This document shows positions 6,693 to 13,595 of a stretch of 24,510 bases of DNA, piece after piece (the stretch's first letter is position 1; every line of letters begins with the position of its first letter). Made by a program: the position numbers and the translations under genes. Below the pieces are notes generated by a model that worked only from the letters and a program-made list of their open reading frames with translations, made no database searches and had not been told where the DNA came from. Source of the DNA: a virus; IMG/VR virus record IMGVR_UViG_3300037502_000842, positions 1-24,510 of that record; one strand, written 5' to 3'.

Positions 6693-7436
6693 TTAACCAC
6701 CAAGAAACATTTGTCGCGGGACCAGACGAATAGCAGCTTTCTCGCGGTCTTCCGTCGAAGCGCGATCCCAGTCCTCATCGTACTGCGCCTTTAGAACCTG
6801 CATACGCTCCATGGCGCCAGGGATCTTCATCGACAGGTAGTACGCAAGGCCGGAGACCAAGCACGGAAGGAAGCGGAAGGGGATGTCCTGCGTGGCAGTA
6901 CCGCCGTCACCGGCATCTTGGATGCGGCGCAGATACCAATACACGAACTGATACACGCCCGTCTGATCGGGCGTAGGCCACACAGTGATGCTCGGTGCCG
7001 CCGTGGCGCTGGGGGAGTAGCTGCTCCCTGCCGGGTACGTAGCATTCGAGTTCCGGTTCACCAGAACCTGGATGGGCCGCGCCTGCTGTAGCTTGTTGGG
7101 GATGGAGGAGTACGTGCTGATGCTGATCCGCGTGATGGTCAGATCGACTTGAGTCGAAACATTTCCTGCACCCGTGCGGATGACATGCTCCAGGAGATCT
7201 ACGGTGTCTGACGGAAGCGGATAAGTGTTGGTGCCCTGAACCAGATTGATCGTGCCCTGGTTGAAGGTCCACATATTCACCCCCCGGTTGGCCCAGTCGG
7301 CAAACAACAGGTTCAGGGACCGCCGCGCAGTGCGCAGGTCGTAGCCCGTGCGAAGTTCCGCTCCGCAGCGTTCAAACGCTTCCTCGACCGCGTCGTTGAG
7401 GTCGAGGTTAAACGTGGTGGTCCCTGAGGTGGTCAT
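6693..7436 (-). CDS. Head-tail connector / tail-nozzle-like protein
   Basis: The 247-aa protein starts with a helical segment (NLDLNDAVEEAFERCGAELR, then RTARRSLNLLFADWANRGVN), followed by MWTFNQGTINLVQG and beta-rich sequence, VWPTPDQTGVYQFVYWYLRR, then a helical C-terminus ending RLVPRQMFLGG. This order is typical of phage proteins assigned to the connector or tail-tube complex under the portal in podoviruses; it is paralogous in style to the 218-aa protein at 4506-5162. Its start overlaps the stop of the preceding 77-aa gene by four bases (ATGA). Which of the two is adaptor and which nozzle cannot be settled by eye. Confidence 0.75.
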   Translation of the reverse strand: MTTSGTTTFNLDLNDAVEEAFERCGAELRTGYDLRTARRSLNLLFADWANRGVNMWTFNQGTINLVQGTNTYPLPSDTVDLLEHVIRTGAGNVSTQVDLTITRISISTYSSIPNKLQQARPIQVLVNRNSNATYPAGSSYSPSATAAPSITVWPTPDQTGVYQFVYWYLRRIQDAGDGGTATQDIPFRFLPCLVSGLAYYLSMKIPGAMERMQVLKAQYDEDWDRASTEDREKAAIRLVPRQMFLGG

Positions 7437-7666
7437 CTGAATCTCGCAGTTTTTGCCGCCACCTTGGGCGGTTGCTTGACGAACTGCTTGCCTGCAGCCT
7501 TACCTTGACGTTTGGCTTTGGTCGTTGCCGCGTACTCAGCAGGGGACAGCGCCGCAATCGCTGCTTTGGGCAAATACCGCTCTCCCGTCTTGGACGACGG
7601 TTTGCCCGACTTGGTCTGCCATTCTTGGCTTGTCCAATCGCGCAGCGATTTCTGCGGAGACTTCAT
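7433..7666 (-). CDS. Small basic phage protein (77 aa), conserved family
   Basis: I chose the ATG at 7666, preceded by AAGGAC and one base after the stop of the upstream gene; a longer open frame extends upstream but lies inside another gene. The product starts MKSPQKSLRDWTSQEWQTKS and contains RYLPKAAIAALSPAEYAATT followed by a Lys-rich tail GKQFVKQPPKVAAKTARFR. This pattern (W-x-W-TKSGKPS ... YLPK-A-A-L-S-EYAAT-KAKR-G ... GKQFVKQP) is recognisable in many aquatic phage and some algal-virus genomes as a small conserved protein without known function. It is translationally coupled to the connector-like gene that follows. Confidence 0.8.
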   Translation of the reverse strand: MKSPQKSLRDWTSQEWQTKSGKPSSKTGERYLPKAAIAALSPAEYAATTKAKRQGKAAGKQFVKQPPKVAAKTARFR

Positions 7667-7667
7667 G

Positions 7668-7913
7668 TCAGTCCTTGTACGAACCGCCCTTGGCCTTGTA
7701 CTGCTTCGCCAGAAGCTGCGCCTTGCGTGCGGACCACTGGCCCGCCGCAGTGCCTTGTGTCGCCTGCCCCTTGATCTTCTCAAAGAGGCTCTTGCGCATC
7801 CCAGGCTTGGTGTAGTTGCCTGCTTCGTTCACGCGAGACTCGCCACCCTTGGCGTAGCCCTTGGGACGTTTTAGTTCCGGGCGGATGGCGCCCATCCCGC
7901 GTGAGACCTTCAT
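7668..7913 (-). CDS. Small basic KGG-motif phage protein (81 aa) with GQWSARKAQLLA motif
   Basis: The ATG at 7913 is taken as the start because AAGGTG lies upstream and the longer frame overlaps the previous gene. The protein begins MKVSRGMGAIRPELKRPKGY, has an AKGG motif, then NEAGNYTKPGMRKSLFEKIK, TAAGQWSARKAQLLAKQYKA and ends KAKGGSYKD. The YTKP-RK-LF-xIK ... GQWSARKAQLLA-YK-GGGYK segment is a conserved small family in aquatic phages and large algal viruses (I recall it as DUF5872, not verified). The function is unknown; its strong positive charge suggests nucleic-acid contact. Confidence 0.82.
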   Translation of the reverse strand: MKVSRGMGAIRPELKRPKGYAKGGESRVNEAGNYTKPGMRKSLFEKIKGQATQGTAAGQWSARKAQLLAKQYKAKGGSYKD

Positions 7914-7914
7914 C

Positions 7915-8826
7915 TCAGTACACCTTGCACTTCCGCAGGCCGCGCTGCTCACAGCCAGAACCCTTGACGCTGCCGCCCTTAGCGTAGGTCTTGACCTTGC
8001 CGCCCTTGCGGAATTCCACATCCTCCTCATCCCGAGTGCGGGAACGCGGAGATTCCTTGGCCTTTTCCGTCCGAAGGATGGGCTTGTCTGCCTTGGCTTC
8101 TGCTGCGGCCTGAGAACGGCCCGTTCGAGCCTCTTGGACTGCCTTGCGGCTTGCGGCGCCCCTGACAGCAGAGGTCGCTGCTTCCATCTCCTGTGCCGGT
8201 GTAAACCTACGCCCAGCGTCAGAGGTGGTTGCCGTCGATCTCATGGGAGTGCCGCGCCCGACAGAACCGGAACCGATGTCCTTTGCCAACTCTTTGGCAA
8301 GAGCCTCTTTGGACATACTGCTTGGGGGCGTTAAACCACCAGGATATGCCTCATCAATCTGGCGAACGATAGCCTGCCACTTGCCAGGATCTGCGCCCAC
8401 AGGGGGTTCATCACGCCAGTTGCGAGCCGCTTTGGCGCCCATCATGGCCGACCGAGCAGCGTTTCCTGCCCCAGCAGCCACAAATGCCTGACCTTGACCA
8501 CGGCCAAAAGGCACGCGGTCCACGCCTTCGGACATGCCGCGAACGATCAGGCCAGGGATGTCCCCAACAGAAGCACGGCGACGGGGAGTTTCAACACGCG
8601 GGGCAACATTTGCCTCCTGCGGCCCCCGCGCGCGCATGTCACGCTCGCTAAACATTTCAGGCAGCTTTCCAGAACGATCTGCGTTCAAGAGATCCCTGAG
8701 GGTCTTGTCGGCGCCGTACTTACGCCGGAAGTCAGCGAGTTCTTCGCGGCTAACGAGGGCTCGACCCTGGTCATCTCTGCCCCGGCCTTGCACCGGGCCG
8801 GTGTACGTGGTTTTGCTGTACGCCAT
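7915..8826 (-). CDS. Charged 303-aa phage protein with C-terminal KGG tail
   Basis: The ATG at 8826 follows AAGGATG. The N-terminal half is highly charged and likely partly disordered (KTTYTGPVQGRGRDDQGRAL, then EELADFRRKYGADKTLRDLL). The centre is Ala/Gly-rich (about 125-150) and the C-terminal third is rich in Ala, Arg, Lys and Glu. It ends with two KGG units, FRKGGKVKTYAKGGSVKGSG, then CEQRGLRKCKVY. This tail is shared with other small proteins here and with phage proteins ending GSG-x-x-RG-x-KxCK, whereas the body is not a family I recognise. It may be an ejection or scaffold-type minor virion protein, but that is inferred from position and charge only. Confidence 0.78.
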   Translation of the reverse strand: MAYSKTTYTGPVQGRGRDDQGRALVSREELADFRRKYGADKTLRDLLNADRSGKLPEMFSERDMRARGPQEANVAPRVETPRRRASVGDIPGLIVRGMSEGVDRVPFGRGQGQAFVAAGAGNAARSAMMGAKAARNWRDEPPVGADPGKWQAIVRQIDEAYPGGLTPPSSMSKEALAKELAKDIGSGSVGRGTPMRSTATTSDAGRRFTPAQEMEAATSAVRGAASRKAVQEARTGRSQAAAEAKADKPILRTEKAKESPRSRTRDEEDVEFRKGGKVKTYAKGGSVKGSGCEQRGLRKCKVY

Positions 8827-8827
8827 C

Positions 8828-9145
8828 TCACACCATCCTTCCCTTGGTATGCCCCTTGGTCACGCAGCCATCAGCCCGGGTCACCCCGCCCTTGGCATAT
8901 TTCTTGGTCATGCCGCCCTTGGCATACCCGGCTTGGTTATAAGCCTCGCCCTCGCGGACAGCCATTGGAAGCTCTTCCCGAAGTTTCTTCGCTGCCCGCA
9001 TCTCATCGCGGGCAGACTTCGCCATCGTCGGCATCAGCTTGGCAAGGAAGTCTTTCTCGCCTTCAATGCCCCTGCGCATCATGGCGCGGGACTTCTCCAG
9101 CTTGGCGGACTCTTCTTCCGTGGGGGTACGGTAGTTCCTAGGCAT
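8828..9145 (-). CDS. Small charged KGG-motif phage protein (105 aa)
   Basis: The start is the ATG at 9145 with GAGGAG six bases upstream; an upstream extension of the frame lies inside the next gene and is ignored. The protein begins MPRNYRTPTEEESAKLEKSR, is mostly charged helix through about residue 75, and ends with two KGG units: YAKGGMTKKYAKGGVTRADG then CVTKGHTKGRMV. The ending RADGC-x-x-x-G-x-TKG-R-V is a recurrent C-terminal signature among small aquatic-phage proteins. A coiled-coil or helical bundle is likely for residues 10-70. Function unknown. Confidence 0.82.
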   Translation of the reverse strand: MPRNYRTPTEEESAKLEKSRAMMRRGIEGEKDFLAKLMPTMAKSARDEMRAAKKLREELPMAVREGEAYNQAGYAKGGMTKKYAKGGVTRADGCVTKGHTKGRMV

Positions 9146-9155
9146 GTCTTGCTCC

Positions 9156-9476
9156 TCAGCAGCTTCCGCCGCCCATTTTCTTGACCGTCTTGCCACCCTT
9201 GGCGAACGGCTTGCCCTTGGCCTCAGCCATCTCATGCTTGATCATGGACTTGGGAGCGCCCTTCTTCTTCATAAAGGCCACTTCCTTCTTCATCATGGCG
9301 GGGGATTCCGGCTTCGCCTTGTGCTTCATTTCGGACTCCTTTACGGGACCACCTTCGGCCCGGTGTTGCTCAAACTTCCGGCCAACGGCCTGGGGAATTC
9401 CCACCTTCTTGGCGAAGCTGGGGCTGTGCGCGACAGCACGCATGAGGCGTGCCTGGGGTTCAGATCTGTACGGCAT
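9156..9476 (-). CDS. Small lysine-rich phage protein (106 aa), KGG group
   Basis: The ATG at 9476 is chosen because MPYRSEPQARLMRAVAHSPS is the usual start of this small phage family; the preceding codons lie within the neighbouring gene. It continues FAKKVGIPQAVGRKFEQHR, then a very Lys/Met-rich region with repeated MMKKE and MKKKGAP motifs and ends FAKGGKTVKKMGGGSC. The gene overlaps the 3' end of the membrane/coiled-coil gene by 17 bases. It is probably a DNA- or RNA-associated or virion minor protein; the evidence is composition and company only. Confidence 0.8.
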   Translation of the reverse strand: MPYRSEPQARLMRAVAHSPSFAKKVGIPQAVGRKFEQHRAEGGPVKESEMKHKAKPESPAMMKKEVAFMKKKGAPKSMIKHEMAEAKGKPFAKGGKTVKKMGGGSC

Positions 9477-9711
9477 GGGACTTGCCGCGTAGGTTGTCGA
9501 TCTTCTGCTCGATCCGGTCGAAGCGTTCAATCAACTCCTTCATGTCCTGTCTGAACTCTGACCGAGTGATATGGTCCCGGGCAACTTCCTCACGGGTCCG
9601 GTTCAGCAGGATACTGAGCCTATCAAGCTCTCTGAACTTGGATGCCATGAAAAAGCCCACAACACCAATCAACACCGTCAAGATGGTGTTCCAAATGACC
9701 GTTGCTTCCAT
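9460..9711 (-). CDS. Small single-span membrane protein with coiled coil
   Basis: The 83-aa protein has one hydrophobic segment at residues 6-23 (IWNTILTVLIGVVGFFMA) followed by a charged helix (24-75) with heptad-like spacing of Leu, Ile and Val (FRELDRLSILLNRTREEV ... FDRIEQKIDNL). This is the layout of a membrane-anchored coiled-coil protein with the bulk probably on one face of the inner membrane. Proteins of this type are often found in phages near lysis or DNA-ejection genes and are sometimes called holin-like, but a single span plus long coiled coil makes that only one option. Its start lies two bases from the HNH gene stop. Confidence 0.72.
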   Translation of the reverse strand: MEATVIWNTILTVLIGVVGFFMASKFRELDRLSILLNRTREEVARDHITRSEFRQDMKELIERFDRIEQKIDNLRGKSHAVQI

Positions 9712-9712
9712 G

Positions 9713-10225
9713 TCAGCACGCCAATTCCTTATTTACACGAACGCGCCCCACAAGCTCCCCGGCTTCGCGCATCGCCTTTACTTTGGCCTGCGCGGCAGCC
9801 TGGAATGCTTGGTACTTTGCTTTGTTGGAAATGCACGGATGCAAAAGTCCGTGTTGTTGCGGCGTCAAAATGCGAAGATTTGCGTAGTGGTTGTTTCCAT
9901 GATCTCCATCAAGATGATCAACCTGCGCACCTTCAAAAAGCTCGCCTACAAATGCCTGAGCAACCAGACGATGTACGAGAAAAGACTTGCAGCGTACGTG
10001 CCGCGGCGATCCATCACGCAGTCGAATCTCTATATACGGCAAAGTACGTCCGTCAGCAGTACGTTTTTTCTGCTGTAGCTGCATGATTTTGCCCTGCACG
10101 GGGACCAAAGAGCCCGATTTTCCTCGCCGCCATCTAGTCATTGAGCGAACGCGTCCGTGGTCGCTAATTTCATAACGACCTTCGTACCCAAGTATCGGAG
10201 CCCAGCGCTCAATCAGCAGTTCCAT
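9713..10225 (-). CDS. NUMOD4-HNH homing endonuclease
   Basis: The 170-aa protein starts MELLIERWAPILGYEGRYEI then SDHGRVRSM, the NUMOD4 DNA-binding motif (W-x-x-I-x-G-Y-E-G-x-Y-x-I-S-x-x-G-R-V-R-S). The HNH core follows: LVHRLVAQAFVG at 83-94 and VDHLDGDHGNNHYANLRILT at 102-121, with the His-Asp and Asn residues expected for metal-dependent DNA cleavage. It is a free-standing homing endonuclease of the HNH_3 type. Its ATG has AGGAAAG upstream and overlaps the end of the preceding small gene by 13 bases, so insertion has been tidied into the operon. A more AT-rich stretch than its neighbours supports horizontal origin. Confidence 0.92.
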   Translation of the reverse strand: MELLIERWAPILGYEGRYEISDHGRVRSMTRWRRGKSGSLVPVQGKIMQLQQKKRTADGRTLPYIEIRLRDGSPRHVRCKSFLVHRLVAQAFVGELFEGAQVDHLDGDHGNNHYANLRILTPQQHGLLHPCISNKAKYQAFQAAAQAKVKAMREAGELVGRVRVNKELAC

Positions 10226-10476
10226 GCTTTCCTCGCTTTGCGCAACCGGCTTTCGGGGTCTTTGGCCGCTTCAGGAAACATCTTAGCTTGCCCAGCAGAT
10301 CGGGCGCAAAAAGACTTCCGTCTTGCTGCGTCCTTATCTGTCTTGGGGTGCGGTGCTGGAGGCTTAAGCCCCGGCTTCCCCGGATTGGCTGCGTTATAAG
10401 ACGCCCGCCCCTTGGCATTGAGACCTCCCTTGGGGTTCTTGCCTTCGGCTCGTTGCCAAGCAGGGGTCTTAGCCAT
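10213..10476 (-). CDS. Small conserved phage protein with GKNPKGGLNAKGRASY motif
   Basis: The 87-aa protein begins MAKTPAWQRAEGKNPKGGLN and continues AKGRASYNAANPGKPGLKPP, a clear family signature in aquatic phages that I recall as DUF6321 (not verified). The rest is basic (KSFCARSAGQAKMFPEAAKD) and ends RLRKARKAWNC. The start overlaps the stop of the preceding 92-aa gene by eight bases and its end overlaps the start of the HNH gene by 13 bases, leaving the reading frame complete. It is a small, positively charged, probably unstructured protein; its role in the virion or assembly is unknown. Confidence 0.85.
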   Translation of the reverse strand: MAKTPAWQRAEGKNPKGGLNAKGRASYNAANPGKPGLKPPAPHPKTDKDAARRKSFCARSAGQAKMFPEAAKDPESRLRKARKAWNC

Positions 10477-10747
10477 AGAACACCGTCGCAGTGGTGTCCG
10501 TCCCGGAGACGGTCACATGGAGGTCGGTGTAGCACAAGACGCCTTCACCAGGGATCAGGATCGAGAAGGGCGTGCCGTTCGCCACCGTGGCCGTTGAGTA
10601 CAGCGTAGTACCCGTGGCCCCGCCGTCTCGCACAACCACCGTGCCCGCCGTAGACCCCGGCGTGACCACCAGACCCTTGAACCGGGTCCGGGCCGCAAAG
10701 ACCGTTGCTGTGCTACTGACGTAGCCAGCTTTTACGTCAGTTTGCAT
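10469..10747 (-). CDS. Small beta-rich phage head/decoration-like protein (92 aa)
   Basis: The ATG at 10747 follows TAGGAGG. The protein, MQTDVKAGYVSSTATVFAAR then TRFKGLVVTPGSTAGTVVVR and ending HVTVSGTDTTATVFYG, is short, almost devoid of Lys after the N-terminus, and rich in Thr, Val, Gly and Ser in alternating patterns typical of beta-barrel or beta-sandwich virion proteins. The MQTDVKA start and TVFYG end recur in small phage structural proteins beside capsid genes. I infer a minor capsid or decoration role. Confidence 0.75.
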   Translation of the reverse strand: MQTDVKAGYVSSTATVFAARTRFKGLVVTPGSTAGTVVVRDGGATGTTLYSTATVANGTPFSILIPGEGVLCYTDLHVTVSGTDTTATVFYG

Positions 10748-10759
10748 GACAGCCTCCTA

Positions 10760-11119
10760 TCAGGCTGCGAGCAGACCGAGGTCTTTCAGAGCCTTGACGA
10801 TGTCGCCAATGGTGTAAGCAGCCGAACCGGTGTTGCCGGTAAACGTGCTGCCGCTGAGCACCGCCGTGCCCGTTGCCGCACTGAAACCCGTCGTCGTGCC
10901 AGTCGTGGCGGGTTGAACCACCGCCGTAGCGCCGTAGAAACCGACCGTGTCAGTAGCAGCATTACCGATGGACGCACTGGCGGTTACAGCCAGCGAATCC
11001 ACAGTGGTGGCGGGGCCGAGCGTGGAGGTGACCGTAACAGCGCCAGTGGTGCTGTTCTTCGTGATGGTTTGGAAACCGTTCTCCGAACGAACCGGCCCGT
11101 TGAAAGTCGTGGTAGCCAT
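10760..11119 (-). CDS. Small virion protein, head fibre/decoration-like (119 aa)
   Basis: The ATG at 11119 follows GAGG. The sequence MATTTFNGPVRSENGFQTIT then Thr/Val/Ala-rich repeats, VGFYGATAVVQPATTGTTTG, and a final helix YTIGDIVKALKDLGLLAA is a recognisable phage pattern. The VGFYG-x-T-P/A-VVQPATTGTTT and C-terminal ALK-GLL-A segments occur in many fibre or decoration proteins coded just after the capsid. It probably coats or projects from the head. It lies downstream of the capsid terminator and may begin a separate transcript or be reached by read-through. Confidence 0.8.
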   Translation of the reverse strand: MATTTFNGPVRSENGFQTITKNSTTGAVTVTSTLGPATTVDSLAVTASASIGNAATDTVGFYGATAVVQPATTGTTTGFSAATGTAVLSGSTFTGNTGSAAYTIGDIVKALKDLGLLAA

Positions 11120-11235
11120 GGTAGTCCTCAGTTTGCGCCCGCCGTCGTTGAGGTGACGTCTGCCGAGTCAGTCGGCGGGCTGGGGTAGGTCTCGGAGCCC
11201 TGCGCGGGCGCAGCCCGAGCCTAGCACACTCCTGC

Positions 11236-11266
11236 GAAAAAGAAAAGGCCCGCCGAAGCGGGCCTT
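11236..11266 (-). terminator. Intrinsic terminator after the major capsid gene
   Basis: On the minus strand AAGGCCCGC and GCGGGCCTT form a nine-base-pair GC-rich stem with a TTCG tetraloop, followed by a T-rich run TTTTCTTTTT. It lies 18 bases beyond the capsid stop codon in a 164-base gap. A strong terminator just after the capsid gene could raise relative capsid expression while partly shielding the genes that follow. Confidence 0.9.
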
Positions 11267-11283
11267 GAACGCAAGAGCTTGGC

Positions 11284-12192
11284 TCAAGCCCCAGGGCTTC
11301 CAAACGCCCCAAGGGGATCAGAAACGCCGAAAGAATACCTCTCACGGGCCTTGTACCGGCTGTTGCCCGTGTCGAAGTCGGCATCCATGGACGTTGCCAG
11401 GGGCACGCGCACGAAGTGCTTCAGACCGTTGGGCACATCGGTGGTCAGGAACCACGCGTTGGTGTCGGTCAACCAGTGGTTGATCGTGTAGCCCTCGGGG
11501 ACCGAGCCGTTGTTCTTCAGGGCGTTGATGTCGTTGTCGGCGGTGCCAACACGGAGGTTGGTCTCCAACAGACGCGTTGCAACGAACTGAAGCGCCGGAG
11601 GCACGATCAGCTTGCGGGGCTTGGCGGCGATCAGGAGGCCACGCTCATCGGTCCAGCCAGCGATCTGAATGACCGCAGCTTCCAGCGAGGTCTCGTTCAG
11701 GTCAGCACCGACCGTGGGACGGTTGCTGTTGGAACCACCAGACACCAGCGGGTGAGCGGTGCTGAACAGCGATTGGCCGTCCCCGTAGGTCACGGAGGCG
11801 TTGAAACCGTTGTTCAGGATGGCGGCAGCCTTGACCTGCTTCGTGTACGCCATGGCCCGAGCGAGGGCCTTGGTGTAGCGCGCCGAGAGACTGTCGTACA
11901 GGTTGTCTTCCATCGCCTCTTCGGTGATGGAGAAGCCCATAGCGATGGTCTCGTGGTTGTAACGAGCGGTCCAGGCTTCCTGCGCATTGTCATACGCGAT
12001 GGCTTGGCCTTCGTTCTTCACCGGGGCGGCGCTGAAGCCGGAGAGCTTGGTCTCCTCTTCGAACGAACGCTCGGAGGTCTCCGTCTCGTAGATCTCCTTG
12101 TGCTCTTCGCCGTAACGCTTGTACTCCAGGCCGAACAGGGCGTTCAGACCAGGGAGCAGTTCCTTGAGTAGTTGGGCACGAGAAATTGCCAT
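11284..12192 (-). CDS. Major capsid protein (HK97-fold, Mu gpT-like)
   Basis: The 302-aa protein begins MAISRAQLLKELLPGLNALF then GLEYKRYGEEHKEIYE, which is the N-terminus typical of Mu gpT-like capsid proteins of many phages. YNHETIAMGFSITEEAMEDN, the conserved HPLVSGGSNSNRPT loop and PRKLIVPPALQFVATRLLE are all present and end in a conserved RERYSFGVSDPLG. Length and position between the scaffold-like genes and the terminator support the call. AAGGAG precedes the ATG. Upstream lie a 308-aa head protein and the scaffold; no protease gene is seen, and no cleavage site can be assigned by eye. Confidence 0.93.
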   Translation of the reverse strand: MAISRAQLLKELLPGLNALFGLEYKRYGEEHKEIYETETSERSFEEETKLSGFSAAPVKNEGQAIAYDNAQEAWTARYNHETIAMGFSITEEAMEDNLYDSLSARYTKALARAMAYTKQVKAAAILNNGFNASVTYGDGQSLFSTAHPLVSGGSNSNRPTVGADLNETSLEAAVIQIAGWTDERGLLIAAKPRKLIVPPALQFVATRLLETNLRVGTADNDINALKNNGSVPEGYTINHWLTDTNAWFLTTDVPNGLKHFVRVPLATSMDADFDTGNSRYKARERYSFGVSDPLGAFGSPGA

Positions 12193-12204
12193 GATGTGTG
12201 CTCC

Positions 12205-13131
12205 TTAGACGCCAGCGGCCAGCAGATAGCTGTGGTAGCCGAAGTTCCAGGCCACGATCACTTCCGGGTAACCCACGAAAGAGACGGTGGTGCCGCTGCC
12301 TGCAGTGACGTTGGTGCTGACCGTGATGGTCTTGGTCGAAGTAACCACACCCGTGACCGTCAGGTTGCTGCCCGGAGAGCCTGCGGTCGTGCTGGAGATA
12401 CCAGCGATGATGCACTGCATACCGGGCTGGATGCCCGTGACGGAATCGACCGTGAAGGTCGAGCCACCCGAAGGCGAGTTGGTCAGGGTCGTGGCGACCG
12501 TGACAGCCGTGTCCGGGACCAACTGAACCACACGCAGGCACGGCGAGGTGCCGGCGCCAGTACCCGTCGTTTGACGGATGTTGCCCGCCACAGACGAGGA
12601 CACCGTCGGGTTGGCACCCGAGATCGCCATGGCCGAGTTGCCCGTCGTGGTGCTGCCCGTGTTCCCTGCGACGAGGAACGCGTTGGAACCAACGAACGAC
12701 GGCGACATGTAGCCGATGGTCGTGCCCGTGTTCAGTTGCGTGTTGGCCGAGCCCTGGGGCTGGGTAACCACCGCCGCCTTGAAAAGGGCATTGGGGTCGT
12801 CCAACACATAGGCCACCGCGTCAGGGGCGTTGGTCCCTGCGGGCCACTGCTCGTTGCGCAGCTTGCCGAAGAGCGGGCCACCCGTGGGGGTGTACTCGCA
12901 GCCGAGGAAGACACCGATGATGTCTCCAGCGGCAGCGGCGGACTGCGTGTCCGCGTTGTACGGGGTGATGATGGTGTTGCCGTTGGAAAGACCCACAACG
13001 TCGCCCGTGAAGAGGCCCGTGTTGTAGCCCTGACCAATCGGAATCATCCGGGTAGACCCAGCGAAGGGAATACCCCCGCGCAGGTTCACCGGCTTTAGGC
13101 CGTAGGGCCCGTCGATGATGGGATAAGCCAT
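12205..13131 (-). CDS. Head structural/decoration-like protein next to the capsid
   Basis: The 308-aa protein begins MAYPIIDGPYGLKPVNLRGG then IPFAGSTRMIPIGQGYNTGL, a start shared by head-region proteins of many aquatic phages. It continues with a beta-rich body and a Thr/Ser/Gly/Val-rich insertion (about 150-280) that resembles an Ig-like or decoration domain, ending VIVAWNFGYHSYLLAAGV. It has AAGGAG upstream of its ATG and sits between the 149-aa protein and the major capsid gene. I consider a capsid-associated or decoration role likely; no enzyme motif is visible. Confidence 0.8.
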   Translation of the reverse strand: MAYPIIDGPYGLKPVNLRGGIPFAGSTRMIPIGQGYNTGLFTGDVVGLSNGNTIITPYNADTQSAAAAGDIIGVFLGCEYTPTGGPLFGKLRNEQWPAGTNAPDAVAYVLDDPNALFKAAVVTQPQGSANTQLNTGTTIGYMSPSFVGSNAFLVAGNTGSTTTGNSAMAISGANPTVSSSVAGNIRQTTGTGAGTSPCLRVVQLVPDTAVTVATTLTNSPSGGSTFTVDSVTGIQPGMQCIIAGISSTTAGSPGSNLTVTGVVTSTKTITVSTNVTAGSGTTVSFVGYPEVIVAWNFGYHSYLLAAGV

Positions 13132-13145
13132 TTAAGACTCCTTGA

Positions 13146-13595
13146 TTACTGACCGCGTCCAAACGAAACCTCAGAACGCCGCTGCTTAAACAGCGGCATA
13201 CGAGGATCGTTCTCGCGCATGAAGGTGTTGTCCACGGACTCCATCTGACCAGACGCCTGACCCTGGTAGAAGGCATTCCGTTGATCAACAAGTTCTTTGG
13301 GGGTTCGGCAAAGCACCAGACCACCAATCTCCAGCGCATCAGGAATCCGAGACTTCGGATCGCACAGATGTTGGAGTTCAGGATGATCTGCCACCTTGGC
13401 AGGTTCCCAGCCTTCGCGGAACTTGGAGGTGATGTTCCTGGGGTCGGCGGTACCCAAGGTGCTGACGCGAATCCACCGATAGACATATCCAGGAACCGGG
13501 ATCGGATCCGGGAGAAGTTCGGCGGGCTTCCAAGTCATTGGACGCTCTGCCTTGGCGCGAGAGTCTGCTTCGCGGGGGGTTCGTTGGTCAGCCAT
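13146..13595 (-). CDS. Head-region structural protein (149 aa), conserved in phages
   Basis: The protein carries PGYVYRWIRVSTLGTADPRN, then KFREGWEPAKVADHPELQH, a recognisable pattern in phage genes located between scaffold and capsid genes. It continues with GGLVLCRTPKELVDQRNAFY and a basic C-terminus MPLFKQRRSEVSFGRGQ. The start overlaps the scaffold-like gene stop by eight bases, so translation is probably coupled. It could be an internal virion or assembly protein. The exact function is unknown; the family is common, though. Confidence 0.82.
   Translation of the reverse strand: MADQRTPREADSRAKAERPMTWKPAELLPDPIPVPGYVYRWIRVSTLGTADPRNITSKFREGWEPAKVADHPELQHLCDPKSRIPDALEIGGLVLCRTPKELVDQRNAFYQGQASGQMESVDNTFMRENDPRMPLFKQRRSEVSFGRGQ

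Noticed and set aside
7667-7783. N-terminal extension of the 77-aa protein (and similar extensions of the 81-, 105- and 106-aa proteins)
   Set aside because: The extra codons lie inside the preceding genes, are Arg/Ala/Ser-rich, and the inner ATGs have ribosome-binding sites and conserved family starts.
12172-13098. Plus-strand open frame of 308 codons opposite the head protein gene
   Set aside because: It mirrors the minus-strand head protein gene almost exactly and its product is Arg/Gly/Asp-rich, as antisense frames of GC-rich genes are.
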